A stretch of DNA of 64,000 nt from a bacterium (GTDB lineage Bacteria; Bacillota; Clostridia; Lachnospirales; Lachnospiraceae), in assembly GCA_030539495.1 (NCBI GenBank), contig JAUNRX010000001.1:1-64000 (forward strand), given 5' to 3'. The notes under the pieces are model-generated. The model made no database searches and was not told the origin of the DNA. It saw only the letters and a program-made list of their open reading frames with translations. A program made the position numbers and the translations under genes. Below are positions 26,388 to 35,320 of the stretch, one piece after another (positions within the stretch are counted from its first letter, which is position 1; every line of letters starts with the position of its first letter).

Positions 26388-26825
26388 ATGATTCGAAAGA
26401 TTACAGATCAGGATAAAGAGAGTTATATCAAGTTAGCAAGTGAATTCTATAAAACAGATGCGGTATTGCATGATGTGCCTAGGGAGTATTTTGAAAACAC
26501 ATTTCAGGAGTTAATGAGAAGTGAGACTTATGCAGTGGCATATATTATGGAGTATGAGAAGCAGATTGCTGGATATGCATTACTTGCTAAGACCTTTTCT
26601 CAAGAGGCAGGGGGGATGGTTCTTTGGATTGAGGAGCTATATTTACTGGAGAAATATCGAAGTGCAGGACTTGGAAGGGAGTTCTTTGAATTCTTAGAAA
26701 AGGAGAAGGATCAGAGTGTAAAACGTATTCGTTTAGAAGTGGAAGATTATAATAAAAGAGCCATTCAGTTATATAAAAGGATGGGATTTAAACCATTAGA
26801 ATATATTCAGATGATAAAGGAGTAG
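26388..26825 (+). CDS. GNAT family N-acetyltransferase
   Basis: A 145-residue acetyltransferase with the acetyl-CoA motif LYLLEKYRSAGLGREFFEFLE (in part LEKYRSAGLGREFFEFLE, about 84-101). The last strand is IRLEVEDYNKRAIQLYKRMGFKPL, typical of RimI-like enzymes. The substrate is unknown. The GAGGTGAC ribosome-binding site is good. It is probably its own unit between the GH31 terminator and the tRNA promoter. Confidence 0.85.
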   Translation: MIRKITDQDKESYIKLASEFYKTDAVLHDVPREYFENTFQELMRSETYAVAYIMEYEKQIAGYALLAKTFSQEAGGMVLWIEELYLLEKYRSAGLGREFFEFLEKEKDQSVKRIRLEVEDYNKRAIQLYKRMGFKPLEYIQMIKE

Positions 26826-26842
26826 TAATTTTTTTCTGAACG

Positions 26843-26871
26843 TTGACTTGACTCGAACTTATCGGTATAAT
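26843..26871 (+). promoter_or_regulatory. Promoter of tRNA-Arg
   Basis: TTGACT (26843-26848), 17 bp, TATAAT (26866-26871), about 30 bp before the tRNA. Confidence 0.88.
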
Positions 26872-26901
26872 AAATATGTTAGACTTACCACACACACTTA
26901 T

Positions 26902-26975
26902 GCATCTATAGCTCAGTTGGATAGAGCGACCGCCTCCTAAGCGGTAGGCCGCTGGTTCGAATCCAGTTAGGTGCA
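26902..26975 (+). tRNA. tRNA-Arg (anticodon CCT)
   Basis: A 74-nt cloverleaf. The acceptor stem GCATCTA/TAGGTGC has one T-G pair. The D arm contains AGCTCAGTTGGATAGAGC. The anticodon stem ACCGC/GCGGT has loop CTCCTAA, giving CCT (reads AGG). The T arm is CTGG-TTCGAAT-CCAG. CCA is not encoded. It has its own promoter and terminator. Confidence 0.96.
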
Positions 26976-26982
26976 GGAAATT

Positions 26983-27021
26983 GGAACTGTAAAACAGAAA
27001 TGTTTTATAGTTCTTTTTTTG
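26983..27021 (+). terminator. Intrinsic terminator after tRNA-Arg
   Basis: GGAACT-TAAAAC pairs with GTTTTA-AGTTC and T7 follows. Confidence 0.88.
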
Positions 27022-27111
27022 TTTAGTAGGAGGTTAGCTAGCATGTTCTTACTAAATAGAGAATGCTTTAGTTTGGATTAAAATAATTTGTCTGATTTTG
27101 CGAAATTTTTG

Positions 27112-27120
27112 TGGTATAAT
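27112..27120 (+). promoter_or_regulatory. Extended -10 promoter element
   Basis: TGGTATAAT (TG-N-TATAAT) about 38 bp before the small membrane protein gene. The -35 is not convincing, consistent with an extended -10 promoter. Confidence 0.6.
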
Positions 27121-27157
27121 AATTTTAAATTTGAATAGGTAGTAGAGAGGAGACATC

Positions 27158-27478
27158 ATGTTACGAAAGATTGCAAATATATTCTTTACACTTTTTTTTG
27201 TAGCATCCATCATTTTTGAACACTATTGTATTCGAGAATGTGGAGATAGTGCATTAATTGTTGTATGCGGCGGTCTTGTTGTAATTATTGCTGCATTTTT
27301 ATTTATAGATGTCTTAGTTAGTGTCTATACTAGAGAGAGGGATTATATTCTCGAAAAACAAAAAGAGCAGAATGAGGCAGCAGTGAAGGGGCTTAGAGAA
27401 GACCTTCAGGAACTTCTAAAATACCAAAAGGCACTTTATGTGGTAGCAAAAAAGAATGAAAAATCAGGTGAAAATTAG
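27158..27478 (+). CDS. Small membrane protein of unknown function
   Basis: 106 residues with two hydrophobic segments (about 5-24 and 31-55) and a charged, coiled-coil-like C-terminal part (about 62-90). No known domain was recognised. The AGAGGAG ribosome-binding site is good. The downstream exonuclease gene begins 14 nt after its stop, so the two are likely co-transcribed. The predicted layout is a membrane hairpin with a cytoplasmic helix. Confidence 0.75.
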   Translation: MLRKIANIFFTLFFVASIIFEHYCIRECGDSALIVVCGGLVVIIAAFLFIDVLVSVYTRERDYILEKQKEQNEAAVKGLREDLQELLKYQKALYVVAKKNEKSGEN

Positions 27479-27491
27479 GAATGGAGACTCT

Positions 27492-28448
27492 ATGAACTAT
27501 ATTGTAGTTGACTTAGAATGGAACCAAAGTCCTCATGGAAAAGGTACGGAATTAAAAGAGATACCATTTGAAATCATAGAGGTTGGTGCCGTTAAGGTAG
27601 ATGAAAATAATAAATGCATTAGCGAATTCCATGAATATATCTATCCTACTGTGTACTCCGAACTTCATCATCATACTCAAGAACTTCTGCAAATTGATCG
27701 TCAGAGATTAGAGTTAGCTGCACCATTTCCGGATGTAATTAAACGATTTTTTGACTGGTGTGGTGAAGAGTTTATGTTTTGTACGTGGGGAGCCATGGAC
27801 CTAACAGAATTGCAAAGAAACTTGCGATACTATAACTTAGGTGAGTTGCTAGTGGGACCAATTCGCTTTTATGATATACAGAAATTATTTTCATTACAGT
27901 TTGATGATAAAAAGAATGCACATACATTAGAATATGCAGTGGATTATATGAATTTGGAAAAGCATAATTCCTTCCATAGTGCAATCCATGATGCAAGATA
28001 TACGGTAGAGGTATTTATTCGTTTAGAGCGTGAATTAAGACGTAATTTTTCTATCGATAGTTTTTGTAATCCAAAGACAAAGAATGAGGAAATTTATGTA
28101 GTATTTGATACGTATTCTAAGTATATCTCAAGAGAATTTGATACAAAGGAACAGGCAATTGAAGATCGAGATGTAAAGGGAAGTGTTTGCTATCTTTGTG
28201 GAAAGAAAGCGGCAAAGAAGATTAAATGGTTCTCCAGCAATACTAAGAATTACTATTGCCTTGCTTACTGCAGAACCCACGGCTATATGAAGGGAAAGAT
28301 TCGCATGAAGAAGACAGAGACAGGAAAAGTCTATGCAATCAAGGTACTAAAGCTAGTGGATGAAGAGGGGGCAAATGCAATTAAGGATAAGCAGCGACTT
28401 CTTCGTATCAAACGTAAAGAGAGACGAAACCGTAAAAGGCCATTATAA
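27492..28448 (+). CDS. DEDDh 3'-5' exonuclease domain protein (KapD/ERI-1-like)
   Basis: 318 residues. The N-terminal exonuclease domain (about 1-180) has ExoI VVDLEWN (Asp-x-Glu), ExoII around the CTWGAMDLTELQRN segment, and ExoIII HSAIHDARYT with the catalytic His and Asp. The C-terminal ~130 residues carry CYLCGKKAAKKIKWF and later CLAYCRTHGYMKG, which could bind zinc, and end in a basic tail. A longer frame from 27456 is possible, but GGAG sits 5 nt before the ATG at 27492. RNA or DNA could be the substrate. The combined layout was not matched to a named family. Confidence 0.82.
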   Translation: MNYIVVDLEWNQSPHGKGTELKEIPFEIIEVGAVKVDENNKCISEFHEYIYPTVYSELHHHTQELLQIDRQRLELAAPFPDVIKRFFDWCGEEFMFCTWGAMDLTELQRNLRYYNLGELLVGPIRFYDIQKLFSLQFDDKKNAHTLEYAVDYMNLEKHNSFHSAIHDARYTVEVFIRLERELRRNFSIDSFCNPKTKNEEIYVVFDTYSKYISREFDTKEQAIEDRDVKGSVCYLCGKKAAKKIKWFSSNTKNYYCLAYCRTHGYMKGKIRMKKTETGKVYAIKVLKLVDEEGANAIKDKQRLLRIKRKERRNRKRPL

Positions 28449-28487
28449 AAAGCTAGACAATGTTAATCATTGCCTAGCTTTTTTTGT
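28449..28487. terminator. Bidirectional terminator between convergent genes
   Basis: AAAGCTAG-CAATG pairs with CATTG-CTAGCTTT, with A and T runs outside. The stop codon of the minus-strand carboxypeptidase (28474-28476) lies inside the right arm. Confidence 0.88.
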
Positions 28488-29913
28488 ACTTCTTATATAT
28501 ATTTGTTACGTTATGAGTCTTACGTCTGGAAGCATAATAACGTTTACGTCTTTTATAACGAAGGACACGTAGTGTGATATAAAGTCCGATAATAATAACA
28601 ACTACAATGCCGAGTAATACTAATACAGTTTTCTTTGTAGCCTTATTGCTAAGTTTAAAGATATCAGTAAGAGAACTAGTAGTGCCATTTTTCTCGACAA
28701 CCTTTGTCTCTGTCTCTAATCTTGGTACCGTCTTTGTTGTATCATAAATAATATCATTTTCACCAACGGTTACATCATCAAGGGTATAAGTAATCTTACC
28801 AATAATGGTAGAAGCATTTGGATCAATGGTTACGTCATTGTAGTAAGAGACTGTTTGTACAACGTCTTCTAGTTTTTTCGTATTCGGGATGACAACCGTA
28901 TTCTTTCCATTAAGTCGAATTGGTGCTTCGTTACTGTTAAAGAAACTGTTAAAACGAGTGAATAGCTTATCTTCTTTTATGGTTGGAACGGAGTTGTTAT
29001 CTCCAATATTATAAACGGAATAGTTTTCAAAGAAGAAATCAAATAGACTGATCGTGTCTGTATATACGTTATTTTGTACATAAGAGGACTTTCCTTTTAA
29101 AACTACACAGATTAATTCAATACCATCTTTTTTCGCTACGGTAACTAATGTATTTCCAGCGTCACTTGTATAGCCAGTCTTACCACCAATCGCATATTCA
29201 TAGCCGTATTTTGGAGCGGAGGTAGGATTGATCATCTGATGATGATTGGATAAGTAACGGATTTCCTTACATTTGTTGGTTGGCTGAATCTGATAGCGTT
29301 TTGTTCCAGTTACCATACGGAAGTTTTGATTCTTCATTGCTGCTTGCATGATTAACGCCATATCATGAGCAGTTGTATAATGATCCGCCTCATGGAGACC
29401 ATTTGGATTGTTAAAGTGTGTATTTGTAGCACCAAATTCTTTGGCACGTTCGTTCATCATAGTTGTAAAATTGCTGACACTTCCCGCAACATGAATCGCT
29501 ACTGCATTAGATACTTCATTGGCAGAAGCTAGCATAACTGCATAGAGGCATTGTTCCATAGTTAATTTCTCACCTACGGTTGCACCAATATGGGTTGCTT
29601 GATATTCCATATTATAAAAGCAGTCCTGTGTGAAAGTTACCGTTTCATTTAAAGAGCTGTTTTCTGCAGCTAATAATGTTGTCATAATTTTTGTGATACT
29701 CGCAGGATAGCGCTTTTCATCAATATTTTTAGAGTATAGGATGGTTCCGGTACTGGCTTCCATAATGATGGCACTTTCGGCATCAACTTTTGGCCCTTGT
29801 GGCCAGGATTTATTTACAGTGGAATTGCTTGCATAAGCAGTATTGGAACATACTAATACAAACAATAAATTTATTATAATAAAGGTTTTTAGATAATTTC
29901 GCTTATATTTCAT
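28474..29913 (-). CDS. D-alanyl-D-alanine carboxypeptidase (penicillin-binding protein 5 family)
   Basis: Trims the terminal D-Ala from peptidoglycan pentapeptides. The 479 residues begin with a signal peptide (about 1-28, ending NTAYA). The peptidase S11 triad is S72-x-x-K75 (YPASITKIM), S-x-N at 130-132 (ASANEV) and KTG in GGKTGYTS. A beta-rich domain and a C-terminal TM (about 437-460) with a basic tail follow. A longer frame to 30039 adds 42 residues, but AAAGGAG 6 nt before the ATG at 29913 and the signal peptide fix the start. Similar to DacF/DacA of Bacillus. Confidence 0.93.
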   Translation of the reverse strand: MKYKRNYLKTFIIINLLFVLVCSNTAYASNSTVNKSWPQGPKVDAESAIIMEASTGTILYSKNIDEKRYPASITKIMTTLLAAENSSLNETVTFTQDCFYNMEYQATHIGATVGEKLTMEQCLYAVMLASANEVSNAVAIHVAGSVSNFTTMMNERAKEFGATNTHFNNPNGLHEADHYTTAHDMALIMQAAMKNQNFRMVTGTKRYQIQPTNKCKEIRYLSNHHQMINPTSAPKYGYEYAIGGKTGYTSDAGNTLVTVAKKDGIELICVVLKGKSSYVQNNVYTDTISLFDFFFENYSVYNIGDNNSVPTIKEDKLFTRFNSFFNSNEAPIRLNGKNTVVIPNTKKLEDVVQTVSYYNDVTIDPNASTIIGKITYTLDDVTVGENDIIYDTTKTVPRLETETKVVEKNGTTSSLTDIFKLSNKATKKTVLVLLGIVVVIIIGLYITLRVLRYKRRKRYYASRRKTHNVTNIYKKYKKS

Positions 29914-30025
29914 AAAGACTCCTTTGGTCAGCCTTTTGGTTTTCAGTTTAGGCAGTACCTTAATTATAGAGTATTTTTCATAGGCTAGCAATAAAAAAAT
30001 ATAGAAATAGTAAGAATTGTTATAC

Positions 30026-30062
30026 AAAAAAACCACCACAAATTCCTTGTGATGGTTTCTTT
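30026..30062 (-). terminator. Terminator of the V-ATPase operon
   Basis: On the minus strand AACCATCACAA pairs with TTGTGGTGGTT, followed by a T-rich tail. It starts 4 nt after the ntpD stop codon. Confidence 0.85.
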
Positions 30063-30065
30063 GTA

Positions 30066-30686
30066 TTATCCTTTTGCCTGCATACGTTTGATGACTTTTA
30101 ATCGAGTGAATTCTTCACGTTCCTTTTCTTCTAGAGCATTCTGAATATTCTTAGTAAGACTGGTATACATAGGAATTGTAATGTTCTGAAGAGCATTGGC
30201 ACGTTTCTGCGTCTTTTTAATGTTATTTGCCAACCGGTATGCAGAGTTCTCAATACTGGATAGCCTTATGGTTAATTCTTTTACCTTGTTAAACTCCTGT
30301 GTGGCCCGGTCAAGGGAAACCTTGGTGTTAAAGAAGGCATATGATGGTGTATCCTCACGGTGTTTTGATTCTACCAGTGGGATCTCTGTACCCATAATAG
30401 AACGATATTTAATCGAAATGGAATCTTCTACGGGAACGGTCTGCGATAGTTCAGCAACGTTCTTTATGCCCATTTCAATATTAACAGTCTGAAGAGCCTT
30501 ATATGCCGTACTAAACGTAACATCGATTTCATTTTGTATGCTGGAGGCCTCATCAATCAGCTCCATTAACTCACGAATTAAGATATTACGTTTTTTATCC
30601 ATCAGTTCAAATCCTTGTTTCGCCAGGGCGAGGGAGTTCTTTGCCAAGATCAGGTTACCTTTGGTAGGAAACATATTTGGATTCAT
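30066..30686 (-). CDS. ntpD: V-type ATP synthase subunit D
   Basis: Central-stalk rotor subunit joining the A3B3 head to the membrane ring. The 206 residues have the family start MFPTKGNLILAKNSLALAKQGFELM (seen in part as PTKGNLILAKNSLALAKQG) and the C-terminal helix with RRANAL-type NIKKTQKRANALQN. Predicted as two long antiparallel helices. The ORF begins MNPNMFPTK. It is the last gene of the operon, 11 nt after ntpB. Confidence 0.95.
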   Translation of the reverse strand: MNPNMFPTKGNLILAKNSLALAKQGFELMDKKRNILIRELMELIDEASSIQNEIDVTFSTAYKALQTVNIEMGIKNVAELSQTVPVEDSISIKYRSIMGTEIPLVESKHREDTPSYAFFNTKVSLDRATQEFNKVKELTIRLSSIENSAYRLANNIKKTQKRANALQNITIPMYTSLTKNIQNALEEKEREEFTRLKVIKRMQAKG

Positions 30687-30697
30687 AGAATCCCTCC

Positions 30698-32140
30698 TTA
30701 AGAGTTCTTATTATCTACGACTGGTTCTGTATCATCTTCCTGTTCGGATGTAGTCTCGTCCTCTTTCGCTTCATGATAGTATTTATCAAGAATCTTGGTA
30801 TCTACACGGTCAAGTTCTTCTCTTGGAAGAATAGAGAGTAAATCCCATCCCAGGTCAAGCGTTTGTTCAATGGTTCTATTTTCATGAATGCTCTGACCAA
30901 CAAACTCTTGTTCAAAACGAGTACCGAATTTTAAATATTTTTTATCAAGAGCAGAAAGTTCATCTTCACCAATAACGCTTGCTAAGTTCCTTGCATCACC
31001 TACATGGGCATAGGCAGAGAAGAGCTGGTTTGACAGGTCATTATGATCTTCTCTTGTATAGCCTTTACCAATACCATCTTTCATCAGACGGGATAAGGAT
31101 GGTAATACGTTAATTGGAGGATAGATTGCTTTTTGATGCAAACTTCTTTCTAGAACGATCTGGCCTTCTGTAATATATCCGGTTAAGTCAGGAATTGGAT
31201 GAGTGATATCATCGTTTGGCATTGTTAAGATAGGAATCTGGGTAACAGAACCTGGTTTTCCTGCAACAATGCCGGCACGTTCATAAATGGTTGCTAATTC
31301 GCTGTAAAGATATCCAGGATAGCCTTTTCTGGAAGGAATCTCGCCTTTAGAAGAAGATACTTCACGCATTGCTTCGGCAAAGGATGTCATATCGGTTAAG
31401 ATTACAAGGATATGCATTCCTTTTTCAAAGGCTAAATATTCTGCAGCAGTCAAGGCTACTTTTGGAGTGATTAGACGCTCTACAACAGGATCATTTGCTA
31501 AGTTTAAGAACATAGCAACATGGTCGGAAGCGCCGCTTTCTTCGAATGCTCGTCTAAAGTATTCGGCCACATCATATTTAACACCCATAGCTGCAAATAC
31601 GATTGCAAACTTTTCATCCGTATCTCCGCCAAGGGAAGCCTGGCGTACGATTTGTGCAGCCAGCTGATCATGAGGAAGACCGTTTCCTGAGAAGATTGGA
31701 AGTTTTTGACCACGGATTAGTGTTGTAAGTCCATCAATTGCAGAGATACCGGTTCTTATGTAGTTACGAGGATACTCTCTGGCTACTGGATTTAATGGTT
31801 GTCCATTGACATCACGTTTATCATCAGAGACGATAGGGCCAAGACCATCCATTGGTTGTCCAAGACCATTAAAGGTACGTCCAAGGATTGCTTCAGATAA
31901 TGGAATTTCCATTGGATGTCCAGTTAGTTTGGTATGTGTATTCTTAAGAGACATATCATCGGTATTACCAAATACCTGGATGACCGCTTTATCTTTATAG
32001 CACTCTACGATACGTCCTAATTTTTTATCTGTTCCATCAACGGTTAGTTCAACGATTTCTTCGAAGGAAGCACCTTGAACACCTTCTAATACTATAAGGG
32101 GACCGTTAATCTCACTTAATCCTAAATATTCAATTGACAT
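30698..32140 (-). CDS. ntpB: V-type ATP synthase subunit B
   Basis: Non-catalytic head subunit. The 480 residues start with [20 protein letters not shown] and contain [18 protein letters not shown] in place of a P-loop, plus the conserved block [15 protein letters not shown]. The C-terminal ~25 residues are acidic ([14 protein letters not shown]), longer than typical. AAGGAGGG precedes the ATG. Follows ntpA by 14 nt. Confidence 0.96.
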   Translation of the reverse strand: MSIEYLGLSEINGPLIVLEGVQGASFEEIVELTVDGTDKKLGRIVECYKDKAVIQVFGNTDDMSLKNTHTKLTGHPMEIPLSEAILGRTFNGLGQPMDGLGPIVSDDKRDVNGQPLNPVAREYPRNYIRTGISAIDGLTTLIRGQKLPIFSGNGLPHDQLAAQIVRQASLGGDTDEKFAIVFAAMGVKYDVAEYFRRAFEESGASDHVAMFLNLANDPVVERLITPKVALTAAEYLAFEKGMHILVILTDMTSFAEAMREVSSSKGEIPSRKGYPGYLYSELATIYERAGIVAGKPGSVTQIPILTMPNDDITHPIPDLTGYITEGQIVLERSLHQKAIYPPINVLPSLSRLMKDGIGKGYTREDHNDLSNQLFSAYAHVGDARNLASVIGEDELSALDKKYLKFGTRFEQEFVGQSIHENRTIEQTLDLGWDLLSILPREELDRVDTKILDKYYHEAKEDETTSEQEDDTEPVVDNKNS

Positions 32141-32154
32141 TAAAGAATCCCTCC

Positions 32155-33921
32155 TTATGCGTTGGTTGCCATTACATGGTCATAGTACTCATCCACCGCT
32201 TTTTTATATTCATCAAATTTTTCTAACTCATCGTTTGCCACATCATATTTAATGGAAATGATCTTTTCAAAAATGTCATTTTCACGAAGAATACGCATTG
32301 GCATGCCTTGGTTTACGAGGTCTTTGCTCTTTTCATACAGATACATAATAATTTCCATCATCTTAAGCTGTTTATCCATTGGAACATAAGTATCGGATGG
32401 ATGGAAGGCATTCTGCTGTACGAAGCCAAGACGAATAACTCGGGCAATCTCTAAGGTTAATTTCTGATCATCTGGAAGTACGTCAGAACCAATTAACTTA
32501 ACAATTTCATTCAATTGATTTTCCTGTGTCAGAATGCTAATCATTTGATTTCTTAACTGTATAAAGTCAGAGCCGACATTCTTGGTATACCATGGTGCTA
32601 GGTCTGAAATATATTCAGAATAGCTTGTTAACCAGTTGATTGCTGGGAAGTGCCTTGCATAGGCAAGTGCTTTATCAAGTGCCCAGAAACAACGTACGAA
32701 ACGTTTGGTATTCTGAGTGACTGGTTCAGAGAAGTCACCACCTTGTGGAGATACGGCACCGATAATAGAAACACTTCCTTCACTGCCATTTAAGTTTTGC
32801 ATAAAGCCGGCACGTTCATAAAAGGCAGATAGTCTGGATGCCAAGTAAGCAGGGAAGCCTTCTTCAGCAGGCATTTCTTCTAGACGTCCGGATAATTCAC
32901 GTAATGCCTCTGCCCAACGGGAAGTGGAGTCAGCCATAATTGCTACATGATATCCCATATCTCTATAATACTCAGCTAAAGTGATACCAGTGTAGATGCT
33001 GGCTTCACGGGCAGCTACTGGCATATTGGAAGTATTGGCAATCAAAGTAGTTCGATCTAATAGAGGATTTCCCGATTTTGGATCGACTAATTTTGAGAAC
33101 TCCTCCAATACATCAGTCATTTCATTTCCACGTTCACCACATCCTATGTAAACGATAATATCTGCATCACACCATTTTGCCAGCTGATGCTGTGTCATTG
33201 TCTTACCAGTACCAAATCCACCAGGAATAGCAGCAGTACCGCCTTTGGCAATTGGAAACAGGGTATCAATGATACGTTGTCCTGTTAGAAGTGGACGATC
33301 GGCTGCAAAACGTTTGGCTGTTGGTCTTGGAATACGAATTGGCCAACGTTGCATTAAAGAGAGTTCCTGTTCTTCCCCTTTTGCGTTTGTAATGGTTACA
33401 AGTGGATCTAGAATGGTATAGGAACCATCTTTTTTCACTTTAGTAACCGTTCCCTCTACATTTGGAGGAACCATGGATTTATGTAAGATGGCCGGGGATT
33501 CTTGAGTTTCAGCAATAATAGTGCCGCCATACACCTTGTCTCCAGGTTTTACTGTAATGTGAACATCCCATTTTTTTGTTTCATCAAGACTTGTAACGTT
33601 AACTCCTTTTGGAATAAATTCACCATTACGTTTTGCAATTTCATTTAATGGTCGTTGAATACCATCAAAGATACTGCTGATAATGCCAGGTGCTAGTACG
33701 ACAGACATCTGCTGTCCAGTACCATATACTATTTCATCTGGTTTTAATCCAGTTGTTTCTTCGAATACTTGAATTGTTGTCAGGTCTTTGGTTAGTCCGA
33801 TGACTTCACCAACCAGGCGATTATGTCCAACGTAAACCATTTCTGACATACGAAATCCAGTATTTCCTTTTATGGTTACAACTGGTCCATTTATTCCATA
33901 AATTTGACCTGTTATTTGCAT
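32155..33921 (-). CDS. ntpA: V-type ATP synthase catalytic subunit A
   Basis: Catalytic head subunit. The 588 residues include the V-type non-homologous insert (about 100-200), the P-loop GGFGTGKT (234-241), the block [14 protein letters not shown] and SRWAEALRE. The glycine-rich loop is GG-FGTGKT rather than the commoner GAFGSGKT, a mild variant. AAGGAGG lies before the ATG. It lies between ntpE and ntpB. Confidence 0.97.
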   Translation of the reverse strand: MQITGQIYGINGPVVTIKGNTGFRMSEMVYVGHNRLVGEVIGLTKDLTTIQVFEETTGLKPDEIVYGTGQQMSVVLAPGIISSIFDGIQRPLNEIAKRNGEFIPKGVNVTSLDETKKWDVHITVKPGDKVYGGTIIAETQESPAILHKSMVPPNVEGTVTKVKKDGSYTILDPLVTITNAKGEEQELSLMQRWPIRIPRPTAKRFAADRPLLTGQRIIDTLFPIAKGGTAAIPGGFGTGKTMTQHQLAKWCDADIIVYIGCGERGNEMTDVLEEFSKLVDPKSGNPLLDRTTLIANTSNMPVAAREASIYTGITLAEYYRDMGYHVAIMADSTSRWAEALRELSGRLEEMPAEEGFPAYLASRLSAFYERAGFMQNLNGSEGSVSIIGAVSPQGGDFSEPVTQNTKRFVRCFWALDKALAYARHFPAINWLTSYSEYISDLAPWYTKNVGSDFIQLRNQMISILTQENQLNEIVKLIGSDVLPDDQKLTLEIARVIRLGFVQQNAFHPSDTYVPMDKQLKMMEIIMYLYEKSKDLVNQGMPMRILRENDIFEKIISIKYDVANDELEKFDEYKKAVDEYYDHVMATNA

Positions 33922-33941
33922 AATGGAGCAAACCTCCTTAA

Positions 33942-34508
33942 TTAGAATTGAAAGTTTTCTTTTTCTTCTGCTAGTTTGGTAACAAAGGAATTATCAATCA
34001 ATATATTTTTTTCGTGGATGACAGCACGAGTGCCGCCTTTAAAATCAATGGTACTAATTGTTAGCTGGGCTCCACTTTTCTTCTCTAACATTTCTTTTTT
34101 AGACGCGTCAGATGAATTGATATAAATGATAATTTCTTCATCCTTTCCAAAGTCTTTGGCAGATTTAATTTCGCGAACAAGTAACTCATCATAAGCAGAT
34201 GTCTTCATAAATGCATCTAATTTAGCTGTGACATCTTTGAATAAGGAGTCTTTTAGTTCATCTTTCTTTTCACTTAACTGTCTACGAATATTAATTGCTT
34301 CGGAAGAGAGTTGTTTATTCTTTTCACGAGCAACATTGTCCGTTTCATTTTTTATGGTTAGAGCTTGATGCTCCAACATTTCGGCTTTACGGTCCTCGTA
34401 CATTTTGGCAAGCTGCTCTTTGTATTCTTCAAGGATCTTAGCGCTTTGGGTGGTAGCATCATCTATGACAGACTTGTAAAAGTGATCAAGTTTTACATCT
34501 AATTTCAT
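33942..34508 (-). CDS. ntpE: V-type ATP synthase subunit E
   Basis: Peripheral-stalk subunit. The 188 residues have a long N-terminal helix (about 1-100, charged heptad-like) and a C-terminal alpha/beta domain ending in GGTRAVIHEKNILIDNSF, a recognisable E-subunit feature. It lies between the F/G-type subunit and ntpA, the normal place for E. Identification rests on layout and helix pattern as much as on motif. Confidence 0.88.
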   Translation of the reverse strand: MKLDVKLDHFYKSVIDDATTQSAKILEEYKEQLAKMYEDRKAEMLEHQALTIKNETDNVAREKNKQLSSEAINIRRQLSEKKDELKDSLFKDVTAKLDAFMKTSAYDELLVREIKSAKDFGKDEEIIIYINSSDASKKEMLEKKSGAQLTISTIDFKGGTRAVIHEKNILIDNSFVTKLAEEKENFQF

Positions 34509-34529
34509 GTCCTAGTTCACGTCCTTTCG

Positions 34530-34838
34530 CTATAGTTTTAAACCGATGGCTTCACTGACATACGAGGTGATAAAGTCGGGATTACGACCAGTTCCGTGGC
34601 GGTCAGGTATTTCAACGATTAAAGGTAATCGACGATTTAATTTTATTTCATTTATGATGTCTGGGAATTCGCTGCTTAGCTTTTCTGTAATCAGTACGAT
34701 TCCAATCTCTTTATTTTCCATTACCTTTTCTAGCTGTTGTCTTAGGTGCTTCTTTGAATGGATGACGACACCATCGACACCAGCCAGACGCATTCCAGTA
34801 TATGTATCAACATTATCGCTGATTAAATACATTTGCAT
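34530..34838 (-). CDS. ntpG: V-type ATP synthase subunit F (NtpG-type)
   Basis: Small central-stalk subunit. The 102 residues show a Rossmann-like pattern: MYLISDNVDTYTGMRLAGVDG, then IGIVLITEKLSSEFP and LPLIVEIPDRHG, matching subunit F. The naming follows the Enterococcus hirae scheme, where NtpG is the F subunit; other schemes call it AtpF. It starts 17 nt after ntpK. Confidence 0.9.
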   Translation of the reverse strand: MQMYLISDNVDTYTGMRLAGVDGVVIHSKKHLRQQLEKVMENKEIGIVLITEKLSSEFPDIINEIKLNRRLPLIVEIPDRHGTGRNPDFITSYVSEAIGLKL

Positions 34839-34855
34839 CAGATCACCTACTTTAT

Positions 34856-35284
34856 CTATTTAAATAACATTACAAGGGAGATTAATAATCCGTATAATGC
34901 AATACCTTCTGCAAGAGCTACGAAGATAAGGGCTTTACCCATAATGGTTTGATCTTCGCTTAATGCACCAAGGGCTGCGCTGGCAGCAGAAGCTACGGCA
35001 ATACCACCACCGATACAAGAAAGGCCGGTAGATAATGCAGCACCAAGGTATTTCCATCCCTCTGCAGAGGAAGCTACGGCAGCAGCATCAGAAGCTGCAA
35101 AAGCTTTTCCACTGAACATTAATACATCTGCAATAACGATAGTTCCAAAGAATAATACAGCATTTGAAATAACTGCAATTTTAAAGTTTCCTTTTTTCTT
35201 TTCACTGATTGCAAAGTAACCAAAAGGAATGATAATACTTAATACTAAAGCGGCAACCAATACTAATTTAAATGATGTTAACAT
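34856..35284 (-). CDS. ntpK: V-type ATP synthase subunit K (c ring)
   Basis: Membrane ring subunit that carries ions. 142 residues, four hydrophobic segments (about 5-27, 33-56, 72-97, 110-140). Only the second hairpin is canonical: glycine/alanine-rich LSCIGGGIAVASAASAALGAL, then the carboxylate Glu in FVALAEGIALYGL. The first hairpin lacks the glycine motif and has no carboxylate in TM2, so one ion site per four helices is expected. Na+ or H+ use cannot be told from these residues. Confidence 0.92.
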   Translation of the reverse strand: MLTSFKLVLVAALVLSIIIPFGYFAISEKKKGNFKIAVISNAVLFFGTIVIADVLMFSGKAFAASDAAAVASSAEGWKYLGAALSTGLSCIGGGIAVASAASAALGALSEDQTIMGKALIFVALAEGIALYGLLISLVMLFK

Positions 35285-35320
35285 AATAAATTCCTCCTTA
35301 AAATAACTTAGTAATTTATA

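Noticed and set aside
29914..30039. N-terminal extension of the D,D-carboxypeptidase
   Set aside because: The 42 extra residues would precede a clear signal peptide; the AAAGGAG lies before the internal ATG at 29913.
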